A stretch of 64,000 nucleotides of DNA from CAIKMD01 sp963729935 (GTDB lineage Bacteria > Pseudomonadota > Alphaproteobacteria > ATCC43930 > CGMCC-115725), in NCBI GenBank assembly GCA_963729935.1, contig CAVSPW010000002.1, positions 1,054,001-1,118,000 of the forward strand, written 5' to 3'. Below, in pieces: positions 54,780-64,000 of this stretch. Position numbers and translations under genes: made by a program. Below the pieces are notes generated by a model. It was not told the DNA's origin. It saw only the letters and a list, made by a program, of their open reading frames with translations, and ran no database searches. Every line of letters starts with the position of its first letter. The stretch's first letter is position 1.

Positions 54780-54819
54780 GGGGCTGCTCCCGGGCGCACT
54801 AAAACTCGGGGGCAGCCCC
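54780..54819 (+). terminator. Strong intrinsic terminator after the lysine-rich ORF
   Basis: A 13-base stem, GGGGCTGCTCCCG (54780-54792) with CGGGGGCAGCCCC (54807-54819) allowing one G-T pair, loops 14 bases. It is followed by gtcagtatttt. It is the best-formed hairpin in the window and indicates that something upstream on the plus strand is transcribed. Confidence 0.75.
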
Positions 54820-54840
54820 GTCAGTATTTTGGGATACTGA

Positions 54841-55962
54841 CTCCCGCGAAATCGCCCCGAGGGCCAGCTCTTACAACTCGGCCATCCACTCTCCCCGGAT
54901 CAAATCTTCGTCGTCGATGATCGCGCACCGCGAGCGTGCCGGCACTCGCCCTGAGCCGATGCTCCAAACCTTCCAGCACATAAGAGACCGCGCGCGCGGA
55001 CCTATGACGGCCGAGAAACCCCTGATTTGCACGGATTTTTCAAAAATCGTCGATGGCGCGTGATCGACCGGGCGCGATGCACGTGTCGCGCGACGGCGAC
55101 GCGTCGAGTGACGCAGTGAACACATCTTCGGCGCCCGTGCCGCGCGCATGACGACGTCGCGGCGCGGGGCAAAATCTTCGCGCAAGACGCGCGGCCACAC
55201 TTGCTGTCGCGCCGCGGATCGATCGAGCCGACACGATCGCACACGACCCGTAGCAAAGGATCGCGATGCGATCGCAACCGGTTGAACGCGACCGGCTTGT
55301 TCGCGAAATGGATTCGATTTTTCTATCGCCGCCGCTCGCTTCAACCACGTCGTCACGACCCGGCGCGTGCGACCGAGGCATGCGATGATGCGTCTCTTCG
55401 CAACCGAGCGACGAAACATATTCCGACCACGATTTTCGCGACTCGCGGGGAAATTTCAAAAATTCGGTACCGAAAACCGTCGAAGGCCATGCTGCCCGAG
55501 TTTCATGCGCCACTTTTTTTTCCGAACGAACGAGGAAGCCGGAAGATTTGCCGAGAGAATCCCAGGCGACGAGACCGGCAACGGCAAAATCCGTTCGAAG
55601 TTCGGCAATCGCGTCCGCTTTTTGGCCCGGCGAGGACGAGACATCCGAGGCATGCCGTGTTGGCGCGGATCCCGGCGGCGCGATCGGGATCGACAGCGAG
55701 GACTAACCCTGTCGTGAACCAGACCCAAGGCGCCGACGGCAGGCGGAGATATCGTCAGGCGCCGAGATTTCGCCGTCTCCAGCCTTTCGGTGGCCGACCC
55801 AAATGTTCGTCGCGCTAGCGGGCGGCAAGAAATGGGGCGGTTGCTGCGAACCCGGCACCGCGCCGATCGCTCCGCGATTGCGAATGTGATCTTCGCCTTG
55901 ACCGGCAAGCCCATCCGCAAATTTCCGCCGCGCGAGCAAAATCTCACTGGCGGCGCCCAAAG
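54841..55962. other. 1.1-kb region without a convincing gene
   Basis: No frame here gives a recognisable protein. The translations are Arg/Ser-rich and discontinuous, unlike every coding neighbour. The region holds several palindromes (GATTTTT-C-AAAAATC at 55034-55048; TTCGGTACCGAA at 55463-55474), an 8-T run at 55514-55521 and many GATCGC/CGATCG-type repeats. It may be a decayed gene, a regulatory island, or an unrecognised RNA locus. A possible frameshifted remnant is listed separately at 54871-55060. Confidence 0.5.
54871..55060 (-). pseudogene. Possible frameshifted small gene remnant
   Basis: Three adjoining stretches in two frames look like parts of one protein. Frame A gives IFEKSVQIRGFSAVIGPRAR. 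Frame B then gives AVSYVLEGLEHRLRASAGTL. Frame A resumes with IDDEDLIRGEWMAEL, ending in TAA at 54871. Each is compositionally normal while the alternative readings are Arg-rich. Two indels would restore a single protein of about 60 residues. I cannot name a family, and the remnant may be chance. Confidence 0.3.
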
Positions 55963-55997
55963 AGAACGGGCCGCTGGAGTGACCGGCGGCCCGTTCT
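55963..55997. terminator. Strong hairpin downstream of rpmB
   Basis: AGAACGGGCCGC (55963-55974) and GCGGCCCGTTCT (55986-55997) form a perfect 12-base stem with an 11-base loop. It lies 66 bases beyond the rpmB stop on the minus strand. A T-run (TTTT) follows on the plus strand and a short CTTT on the minus strand, so it may act in both directions. Confidence 0.7.
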
Positions 55998-56062
55998 TTT
56001 CTCGAAACAGCTATGGCGGGGAACACCGGCACGCTTCAAGCGCGCGCCGGCCGCAAGGCCCG

Positions 56063-56365
56063 TTAGGCTTGCGCTTCGTCGCGCTTGGTCTTCGCCTCAA
56101 GAATGCGGCGCTTCAAGCGGCGCGCATCCGTCGTGAGCTTGGCGTCGGCCGTATCCAACAGATAGGCATCGAGCCCGCCATTGTGTTCGATGGTGCGAAT
56201 GGCTTGGGTCGAGAGCCGCAGCCGGACCGAATGGCCGAGCGCGTCCGAGAGCACAGCCGAGCTCTGAAGATTGGGCAGGAAGCGCCGCCTGGTCTTGTTG
56301 TTGGCATGGCTCACATTGTTGCCAACCAGAACGCCCTTGCCCGTGATGATGCACCGCCGCGCCAT
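56063..56365 (-). CDS. rpmB: 50S ribosomal protein L28
   Basis: A 100-residue L28: MARRCIITGKGVLVGNNVSHANNKT, RRFLPNLQ, and the C-terminal RLSTQAIRTIEHNGGLDAYLL block are canonical. The zinc-type CxxC pairs are absent, as in the zinc-independent form common in alphaproteobacteria. It is separated from meaB by 66 bases and carries a strong terminator downstream. Confidence 0.96.
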   Translation of the reverse strand: MARRCIITGKGVLVGNNVSHANNKTRRRFLPNLQSSAVLSDALGHSVRLRLSTQAIRTIEHNGGLDAYLLDTADAKLTTDARRLKRRILEAKTKRDEAQA

Positions 56366-56431
56366 GACACACCTTCGTATTGGGAAGGCGATTTTCTAGG
56401 GCAAGGACCCATTGAGGTCAAGCTTCGAGAG

Positions 56432-57415
56432 CTATCGCCTTGTCTTAACGAAGCCTTTCAGCGCGGCGCGGGCGCCGGCTTCGGGGGTGAGCTTGCCCGA
56501 CCCGACTTGCGCCTCGAGCTTGGCAAGCCGGGCCTTGACCGTCTTGTCGTCGCGAAACCGCTCCAGAAGCGCCGCCCCGATCTCCGCCCAGAGCGCTTCC
56601 CGCGCTTGGCCGGCGCGGCGCCGCCGCAGCGTTCCCGATGCCTTCATCGCGGCCCAGCGCGCGGCAAGGATGCGCTCGACCTCGTCGAGGCCGCGCCGCT
56701 CCAAGGCCGAGACCGCCACCACCTCGGCCGGGCTTCGGTCCGCCTCGCGGCGGAAAAGCGCGAGCGCGTGACGGTAATCGGCGACGGCCCGGCGGGCGGC
56801 CGGCTCCAACTCGCCGTCCGCCTTGTTGACGATGACCATGTCGGCGAGCTCGACGATGCCGCGCTTCATCCCCTGCAGCTCATCGCCGCCCGCCGGCGCG
56901 ATCAGAAGCACGAAGATATCCACCAGATCGGCGACCGCCGTCTCGCTTTGGCCGACGCCCACGGTTTCGACGATGACCCGATCGAAGCCCGCGGCTTCGG
57001 CGAGAAGGATCGCCTCGCGCGTGCGCCGGGCGACGCCGCCCAGGGTTGCGCCGGCGGGCGATGGCCGGATGAAGGCATTGGGCTCGCGCGCCAGCTCGAT
57101 CATGCGCGTCTTGTCGCCCAGGATCGAGCCGCCGCGCTTGGAGGACGGATCGACAGCGAGCACGGCGACGCGATGACCCGCGGCGATCGCGCGCAGGCCG
57201 AAGGCTTCGATGAAGGTCGATTTGCCGACGCCCGGCGCGCCGGAAATGCCCAGACGCAGCGCCTCGCCGACGGCGGGCAGCAGCGCCGCAACCAGCGCCT
57301 CGGCGGCCTCGCGATGGTCCTCGCGGGTCGATTCAACCAGGGTGATCGCGCGCGCGAGCGCCTTGCGGTCGCCCTCCCGGACCGCGGCGGCGAGCTTGGC
57401 GGGATCGGCCGCCAT
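56432..57415 (-). CDS. meaB: Methylmalonyl-CoA mutase-associated GTPase MeaB
   Basis: A G3E-family GTPase of the ArgK/MeaB group that protects the B12-dependent mutase and gates cofactor loading. The 327-residue protein has the P-loop ISGAPGVGKSTFIEAFG, AVDPSSKRGGSILGDKTRM, the switch region IVETVGVGQSETAVAD and the NKAD-type motif VIVNKADGE. It is on the same strand as scpA (60544-62694), with two transporter genes between, so it probably serves that mutase. ATG at 57415 fits the family start. Confidence 0.95.
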   Translation of the reverse strand: MAADPAKLAAAVREGDRKALARAITLVESTREDHREAAEALVAALLPAVGEALRLGISGAPGVGKSTFIEAFGLRAIAAGHRVAVLAVDPSSKRGGSILGDKTRMIELAREPNAFIRPSPAGATLGGVARRTREAILLAEAAGFDRVIVETVGVGQSETAVADLVDIFVLLIAPAGGDELQGMKRGIVELADMVIVNKADGELEPAARRAVADYRHALALFRREADRSPAEVVAVSALERRGLDEVERILAARWAAMKASGTLRRRRAGQAREALWAEIGAALLERFRDDKTVKARLAKLEAQVGSGKLTPEAGARAALKGFVKTRR

Positions 57416-57425
57416 GGCCGCGCGC

Positions 57426-59282
57426 TTACTCCGCCACCTCGGCGGCGGCAAGCGCGGCGGCTCTCGCATCGGCCTCCTGCTGGCGCTGCCACATCGCGGC
57501 ATAGACGCCGCGATGCGCGATCAGCTGCGCGTGATTGCCGCGCTCGACGATGCGGCCGTCATCCATCACCAGGATTTCGTCGGCGTGGATCACGGTCGAG
57601 AGACGGTGCGCGATGATGAGCGTGGTGCGGTTCTCCGAGACCTCGTCCAGACTCGCCTGGATCTCGCGCTCGGTCTTGGTGTCCAGCGCCGAGGTCGCTT
57701 CGTCGAAAAGCAGGATGCGCGGCCCCTTCAAGATGACGCGCGCGATCGCGACGCGCTGCTTTTCGCCGCCCGACAGCTTCAAGCCGCGCTCGCCCACCGG
57801 GCTCTGATAACCGTCGGGCAGCGAGGCGATGAAATCGTCGATGCGGGCGTGACGCGCCGCCTCTTCGACTTCGTCCGCGGCCGCGCCGGGCCGGCCATAG
57901 GCGATGTTGTAGTAGATCGAATCGTTGAACAGCACCGTGTCCTGCGGCACCACGCCGATGGCGCGGCGGATACTGTCCTGGGTCACGTCGCGGAGATCCT
58001 GCCCGTCGATGCGGATGGCGCCCTCGCTCACGTCGTAGAAACGGAACAACAGGCGCGACAAGGTCGATTTGCCGGCGCCCGAGGGGCCGACGATGGCGAG
58101 CGATCCGCCGGGCGCGACGCGGAAGGAGACGTCCTTCAAAATCGGACGGCGCGGATCATAGGCGAAGGAGACGTGATCGAAGACGATCTCGCCCCGCGTG
58201 GCCTGCAGGGCCGGCGCGCCCGGCTTGTCTTGAACCTCCGGCGCGACCCTCAACAGGCGGAACATCGATTCGAGATCGGTCAGCGACTGCTTGATGTTGC
58301 GATAGACCATGCCGAGCACGTTCAGCGGCATGTAGAGCTGAACGAGATAGGAATTGACGAGGACGAAATCGCCCACCGTCATCCGGCCGGCGGCCACGCC
58401 GTTGCCCGCCAGCAGCATCACGCCGACCAGCCCGCAGGCGATGATCGCGCCCTGCCCGATATTGAGGAAGGAGAGCGTGTGCTGGCTTCTCACCGCCGCG
58501 ATCTCATAGGCCTGGAGCGCCTGGTCGAAGCGGCGCGCCTCGTGGTCTTCGTTGGCGAAATATTTGACGGTCTCGTAATTGAGCAGGCTGTCGATCGCCT
58601 TGGTATTGGCCTCGCTGTCGCGCTCGTTCATCTCGCGGCGGAACTGAAGGCGCCAATCGGTGATAGCGAAGGTGAAGGCGACGTAGCCGAGGATCGTGCC
58701 GAAAGTGACGACCGCGAAGCTCCACTCATAAAGGCCCCAGAGGATCGAGCAGACGAGCACGATCTCGAACATAGTCGGCACGAAGCTGAAGAGGAAATAA
58801 TCCAGCAGGAATTCCGTGCCGCGGATGCCGCGTTCCACCGCCCGCGACAGGCCGCCGGTCTGGCGCTCCAAATGAAACCGCAGCGAGAGCTGATGCAGAT
58901 GGCGGAAGGTCGCCAACGCCACCTGGCGCACCGCGCGTTGCCCGACCTTGGCGAAAACCGCGTCGCGCAGCTCGGCGAAGGCCTGGGCGGCGACGCGGGC
59001 GACGCCGTAGCCGACGATAAAGAAGACCGGCACGCCGATGAGAACGGCCTTGCCGGGCGAGAGCGCATCGACCGCGTGCTTATAGAGCATCGGCACATAG
59101 ACGGTGGTCGACTTGGCAAGGATGAGCAAACCGACCGCGATGACGACGCGCACGCGCAGATCCCAGGCGCCCCGCGGCCAAAGGAAGGGCAGGAGCTTGC
59201 CGACGGCGGCGAGTTCCTGCTTGAAGCCGACCTCCGTCTTCCGGTCGATCCGCCGCCGCGCGCCACCGCGGTCTCTACCCAT
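57426..59282 (-). CDS. ATM1/HMT-type ABC exporter, fused permease/ATPase
   Basis: A 618-residue half-transporter of the ATM1 group, which exports glutathione-linked sulfur or metal compounds. The N-terminal domain carries the MYVPMLYK-like first helix and FRHLHQLSLRFHLERQTGGLSRAVERG, and the ATPase has Walker A GPSGAGKST, VVPQDTVLFNDSI, signature LSGGEKQRVAIAR and LLFDEATSALD. ATG at 59282 is two bases after the MFS stop, so they are coupled. Which cargo it handles is not visible. Confidence 0.92.
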   Translation of the reverse strand: MGRDRGGARRRIDRKTEVGFKQELAAVGKLLPFLWPRGAWDLRVRVVIAVGLLILAKSTTVYVPMLYKHAVDALSPGKAVLIGVPVFFIVGYGVARVAAQAFAELRDAVFAKVGQRAVRQVALATFRHLHQLSLRFHLERQTGGLSRAVERGIRGTEFLLDYFLFSFVPTMFEIVLVCSILWGLYEWSFAVVTFGTILGYVAFTFAITDWRLQFRREMNERDSEANTKAIDSLLNYETVKYFANEDHEARRFDQALQAYEIAAVRSQHTLSFLNIGQGAIIACGLVGVMLLAGNGVAAGRMTVGDFVLVNSYLVQLYMPLNVLGMVYRNIKQSLTDLESMFRLLRVAPEVQDKPGAPALQATRGEIVFDHVSFAYDPRRPILKDVSFRVAPGGSLAIVGPSGAGKSTLSRLLFRFYDVSEGAIRIDGQDLRDVTQDSIRRAIGVVPQDTVLFNDSIYYNIAYGRPGAAADEVEEAARHARIDDFIASLPDGYQSPVGERGLKLSGGEKQRVAIARVILKGPRILLFDEATSALDTKTEREIQASLDEVSENRTTLIIAHRLSTVIHADEILVMDDGRIVERGNHAQLIAHRGVYAAMWQRQQEADARAAALAAAEVAE

Positions 59283-59284
59283 GC

Positions 59285-60451
59285 TCAAGCCGTTTTCTCC
59301 CCGCGCGGCAATCGAACGGCCATCGCCACCACCGCCAACATGATCAGCGCACCCAAGTAATAAGGTGCGGCGCGGCCGCCGGCGGTATAAACGATGCCGG
59401 CAATGAGCGGGCCGACGATGCGCGCCAGGCTTTGCGCCGATTGGTTGACGCCCAAGATACCGCCGCGCTCGGTGGTGGCGGCGGCTTGGGATACGAGGCT
59501 GGTGATTGAGGGGCTGAGCAGGCCAAGCCCGACCGCCAGCACGGCCATCACGATCAGAATGATCGCCAAGCGGCTGCTGGCGGGCAGGGTCGCGAGGCCG
59601 AGCATCAGAAGCACCGCCCCGACAGCGACGAGACGCGCCTCGCCGAAGCGGTGGGACATGCGCCCGATCAGCCCGCCCTGGATCACCGCCAGCACGAGCC
59701 CGACATAGAAGAAGATTAGTCCGACCTGCTGCGGTCCCCAGCTGAATTTGCTGTTCGCCCAGATCGCGAAGGTGCTCTCGAGCCCGGCAAAAGCGGTGGT
59801 GGTGAGGAAAAACAGCACGATCAGCTGGCGCAAAGCAGGACGGGCAAACGCGTCCTTGGCAAGCTCGAGCCGCCCGGCGCGCTCGGCGCGGCCGCGCAGC
59901 GCGGCCGGCAGGCTTTCCTTGAGACGCAGGGCGGTTAAGACGAGGGCGACCGCCGACAGGGCCGCCGCGACGAAGGCGGGCCGCGCAAGATCGGCCGCGT
60001 CGGGATGCGTGCCGGCCAAAACGCCGCCCAGGACGGGGCCAAAGGTGAAGCCGAGGCCGAAGGCGGCCCCGATCATGCCCATGCCCTTGACGCGTTTTTC
60101 GGGCGTCGTCACGTCGGTGATATAGGCCTGCGCCGAGGCGATGTTGCCCGCGCCCGCGCCGGCCAAAAGCCGCGCCGCGAACAACATCCACAGCGCATCG
60201 GCGAAACCGAGCCAAAGATAAGAGAGGACCGAGACGGTAAGACTGGCGAGCAAGATCGGCTTGCGCCCGATCTTGTCCGAAAGCCGTCCAAGAAAGGGCG
60301 AGGAGAAAAGCTGCGCGAAGGAGTAGCACGCCATCAAGGTGGTCACTTCGAACGGCGTCGCGTGATATTGCAGCGCATAATAGGGCAGAAGCGGGATCAC
60401 CACGCCGAAACCCACGAGATCGATGAAGACAATCAGAAAAAGGATGGCCAT
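59285..60451 (-). CDS. MFS transporter, TetA/multidrug-like
   Basis: A 388-residue transporter with 12 predicted helices. MFS motif A is GRLSDKIGRKPILL, motif near helix 1 is FIDLVGFGVVIPLLPYYA and motif C-like GAAFGLGFTFGPVLGG marks drug/H+ antiporters. The substrate is unknown. It ends 2 bases before the ATM1 exporter, which suggests a joint export role or simply shared transcription. Confidence 0.88.
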   Translation of the reverse strand: MAILFLIVFIDLVGFGVVIPLLPYYALQYHATPFEVTTLMACYSFAQLFSSPFLGRLSDKIGRKPILLASLTVSVLSYLWLGFADALWMLFAARLLAGAGAGNIASAQAYITDVTTPEKRVKGMGMIGAAFGLGFTFGPVLGGVLAGTHPDAADLARPAFVAAALSAVALVLTALRLKESLPAALRGRAERAGRLELAKDAFARPALRQLIVLFFLTTTAFAGLESTFAIWANSKFSWGPQQVGLIFFYVGLVLAVIQGGLIGRMSHRFGEARLVAVGAVLLMLGLATLPASSRLAIILIVMAVLAVGLGLLSPSITSLVSQAAATTERGGILGVNQSAQSLARIVGPLIAGIVYTAGGRAAPYYLGALIMLAVVAMAVRLPRGEKTA

Positions 60452-60543
60452 CAGGCCCCTCTCTTAGCGCGGATTCGCGCGGCGAGACAGGGGTTGGCCT
60501 CTGATCGCGGGAATTTTGCGATCCGGTCCGAATGCCGGGCGCG

Positions 60544-62694
<2,151 letters not shown>

Positions 62695-62739
62695 GCGCCG
62701 ATTATAGCGCTTTTGCGGCCAAAGGGTCAGCGTGCGGTG

Positions 62740-63777
62740 CTAGCCGCGCCGCACCGCGTGCCGCACGACCAGCGCGGCGGTGACGAGGCAAAGCGCGCCT
62801 GCCTGATGCGCCACGGCCAGCGGCAGCGGCACCACCAGCAACAGGGTCGAAATGCCGAGCGCCACTTGCAGGCAGGCAAAGAAGAAAAGCGCATGCAGCG
62901 CCCATCGCGCAGCGGGCCCGAGCGCCGCGCGCCAGTTCGCAAGCCAGAGGATCGCGATCGCGAGCCAGGTGGTCTCGGCGAGGAGGCGATGATCGAACTG
63001 CACGCTGGTCAAATTCTCGAACCAATTGCGATACCACGGCGCGAGATGCCAATAGTCCGGCGGGACGAAATACCCTTCCATCAGCGGGAAGGTGTTGTCG
63101 AGATATCCGGCGCGCGTGCCGGCGACGAAGGCCCCGGCGACGAGCGTGAGAAAGACGAGGCCTAGGACAAGACTCGCGCCGCGGCGCAGCGCCCGCGGCG
63201 CGGCTTGAGGCCTTGCGCTCAGATCGAGCGCAACCCACAGCATGGCGAGATAAATGACGATCGCCATGGCGAGATGGGCCGCCAGCCGATACTGGCTCAC
63301 CTCGATGCGCGTCTCGAGGCCGCTTTCCACCATGTACCAGCCGAGCGCGCCCTGCAATCCGCCCAGCACGAAAAGTCCGGCAAGCTTCGGCGCGAGCGCG
63401 CGCGAAATCCGACCGCGCAGCAGGAAATAGAGAAAAGGAAGCGCGAAGGCGACGCCGATGAGCCGTCCCCACAGCCGGTGAAAATATTCCCAGAAATAGA
63501 TGTTCTTGAATTGGGCCAGATCCATATCGGCGTGGATCGCGCGATATTGCGGAATCGCCTGGTAGCGCGCGAAGGCGTCGTTCCATTGCGCTTCATTCAA
63601 GGGCGGCAGCACGCCCTCGATCGGCTGCCATTGCGTGATCGAGAGCCCCGATTCGGTGAGGCGGGTGATGCCGCCGATCATCACCATGAGGAAGATCATC
63701 GCGCAGCAAAAGAAAAGCCACCACGCGATCGCGCGTTCGCCCGAACCGGTTCGCGAGAGCGGCGCGAGGGCGACCAT
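62740..63777 (-). CDS. ctaA: Heme A synthase (COX15/CtaA type)
   Basis: Oxidises heme O to heme A for the aa3 oxidase. The 345-residue protein has about eight helices and the class signatures MIGGITRLTESGLSITQWQP, FWEYFHRLWGRLIG, GLQGALGWYMVESGL, and the C-terminal VQFDHRLLAETTWL and VAHQAGALCLV, which hold the heme-ligand histidines. ATG at 63777 fits the family N-terminus. It is far from the cox operon, but complements CtaB (7055-8020). Confidence 0.95.
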   Translation of the reverse strand: MVALAPLSRTGSGERAIAWWLFFCCAMIFLMVMIGGITRLTESGLSITQWQPIEGVLPPLNEAQWNDAFARYQAIPQYRAIHADMDLAQFKNIYFWEYFHRLWGRLIGVAFALPFLYFLLRGRISRALAPKLAGLFVLGGLQGALGWYMVESGLETRIEVSQYRLAAHLAMAIVIYLAMLWVALDLSARPQAAPRALRRGASLVLGLVFLTLVAGAFVAGTRAGYLDNTFPLMEGYFVPPDYWHLAPWYRNWFENLTSVQFDHRLLAETTWLAIAILWLANWRAALGPAARWALHALFFFACLQVALGISTLLLVVPLPLAVAHQAGALCLVTAALVVRHAVRRG

Positions 63778-63803
63778 CGGCCCGGGGCGGATGCGGCCCG
63801 GGC

Positions 63804-64000
63804 TCAGGCGCGCGCGAAACGCGCGCGTGCGCCGCGCTCGATCGCGACCGCGACCAGGCGATCGAGGCTGAGCCGGTTCCGCAGCAATTCGAGGAGGCGC
63901 AAGGTTTCCTGGCTGATCTCGCCGCCCGCCGCCGCCACGTCGCAAGCGACCGCGTAAGCCGTCTCGCGCAGCTTCGCCGGGAGGGCCGTTTTGACGCTCT
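63804..64000 (-). CDS. TerB-like protein, C-terminus only
   Basis: Only about 64 residues are visible: LPAKLRETAYAVACDVAAAGG, then EISQETLRLLELLRNRLSLD and IERGARARFARA before the TGA. This resembles the TerB tellurite-resistance fold (helical, Asp/Glu metal site) that is frequent in alphaproteobacteria. The N-terminus lies beyond the window edge, so the family call is tentative. Confidence 0.6.
   Translation of the reverse strand, partial: SVKTALPAKLRETAYAVACDVAAAGGEISQETLRLLELLRNRLSLDRLVAVAIERGARARFARA

Noticed and set aside
55201..55818. Plus-strand frames in the dark region
   Set aside because: Arg/Ser-rich, no motif and no ribosome site.

Overview
The window is a GC-rich chromosomal segment, densely packed with genes, from an alphaproteobacterium. 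The best guess is a Rhodospirillales-like lineage. Supporting signs are the aa3 cytochrome oxidase order (coxB-coxA-ctaB-small membrane protein-ctaG-coxC-DUF983-surf1, with thrC nearby), a BamF-type (DUF3035) lipoprotein beside lspA and paired M16 proteases, class II GshA, and a lipid A/Kdo cluster. Assignment is by gene content and order only. I see no rRNA, tRNA, CRISPR array, insertion sequence or prophage.

Layout. 1-1263: thrC, cut by the window edge. 1538-4362: a ferredoxin-type reductase, an ABM-domain monooxygenase and an M32 carboxypeptidase, sitting between thrC and the cox operon. 4359-10594 (minus): the complete aa3 oxidase operon, including a 44-residue membrane protein. 10832-14202 (plus): tldD overlapping a secreted glycoside-hydrolase-like protein. 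14618-15946: a pentapeptide-repeat protein. 16073-22152: gshA, rsmE, ubiA, a protein methyltransferase, pmbA/tldE and a lipid kinase. 22337-28034 (plus): a lipid A assembly and export operon (msbA, acyltransferase, waaA, lpxK, lpxL). 28148-30367: an unusual uninterrupted xseA-M23 peptidase fusion. 30412-34245: purD, tadA, a glutamine-amidotransferase-like hydrolase, an RluB-type synthase and rsmD. 34295-44167 (minus): mutL, pgi, two M16 proteases, bamF, lspA, ileS; then ribF and a MaoC hydratase. 45869-53973: a Rieske oxygenase, hisI, envelope proteins, a stress protein, RidA, an FMN oxidase, a cupin and a two-gene ABC importer. 54261-56062: small charged ORFs, a strong terminator and about 1.1 kb without a convincing gene. 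56063-63777 (minus): rpmB, meaB, an ATM1-type exporter, an MFS transporter, methylmalonyl-CoA mutase and heme A synthase, ending in a cut TerB-like gene.

How the genes work together. The oxidase operon supplies subunits I-III plus the heme O (CtaB), copper (CtaG) and SURF1 assembly factors, and CtaA at the far end completes heme A. The msbA-to-lpxL operon makes and flips lipid A-Kdo. MeaB protects the B12-dependent mutase ScpA. LspA, BamF and the M16 pair serve the cell envelope.

Most of the window is ordinary core genome. The points that most deserve a second look are the XseA-M23 fusion, the 22-residue lysine-rich ORF with its own ribosome site and perfect terminator, the adjoining 1.1 kb dark region with a possible frameshifted gene remnant, the tldD-hydrolase coupling, the palindromes between coxB and tldD, and two probable CTG starts. 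I did not find a clearly new multi-gene system.
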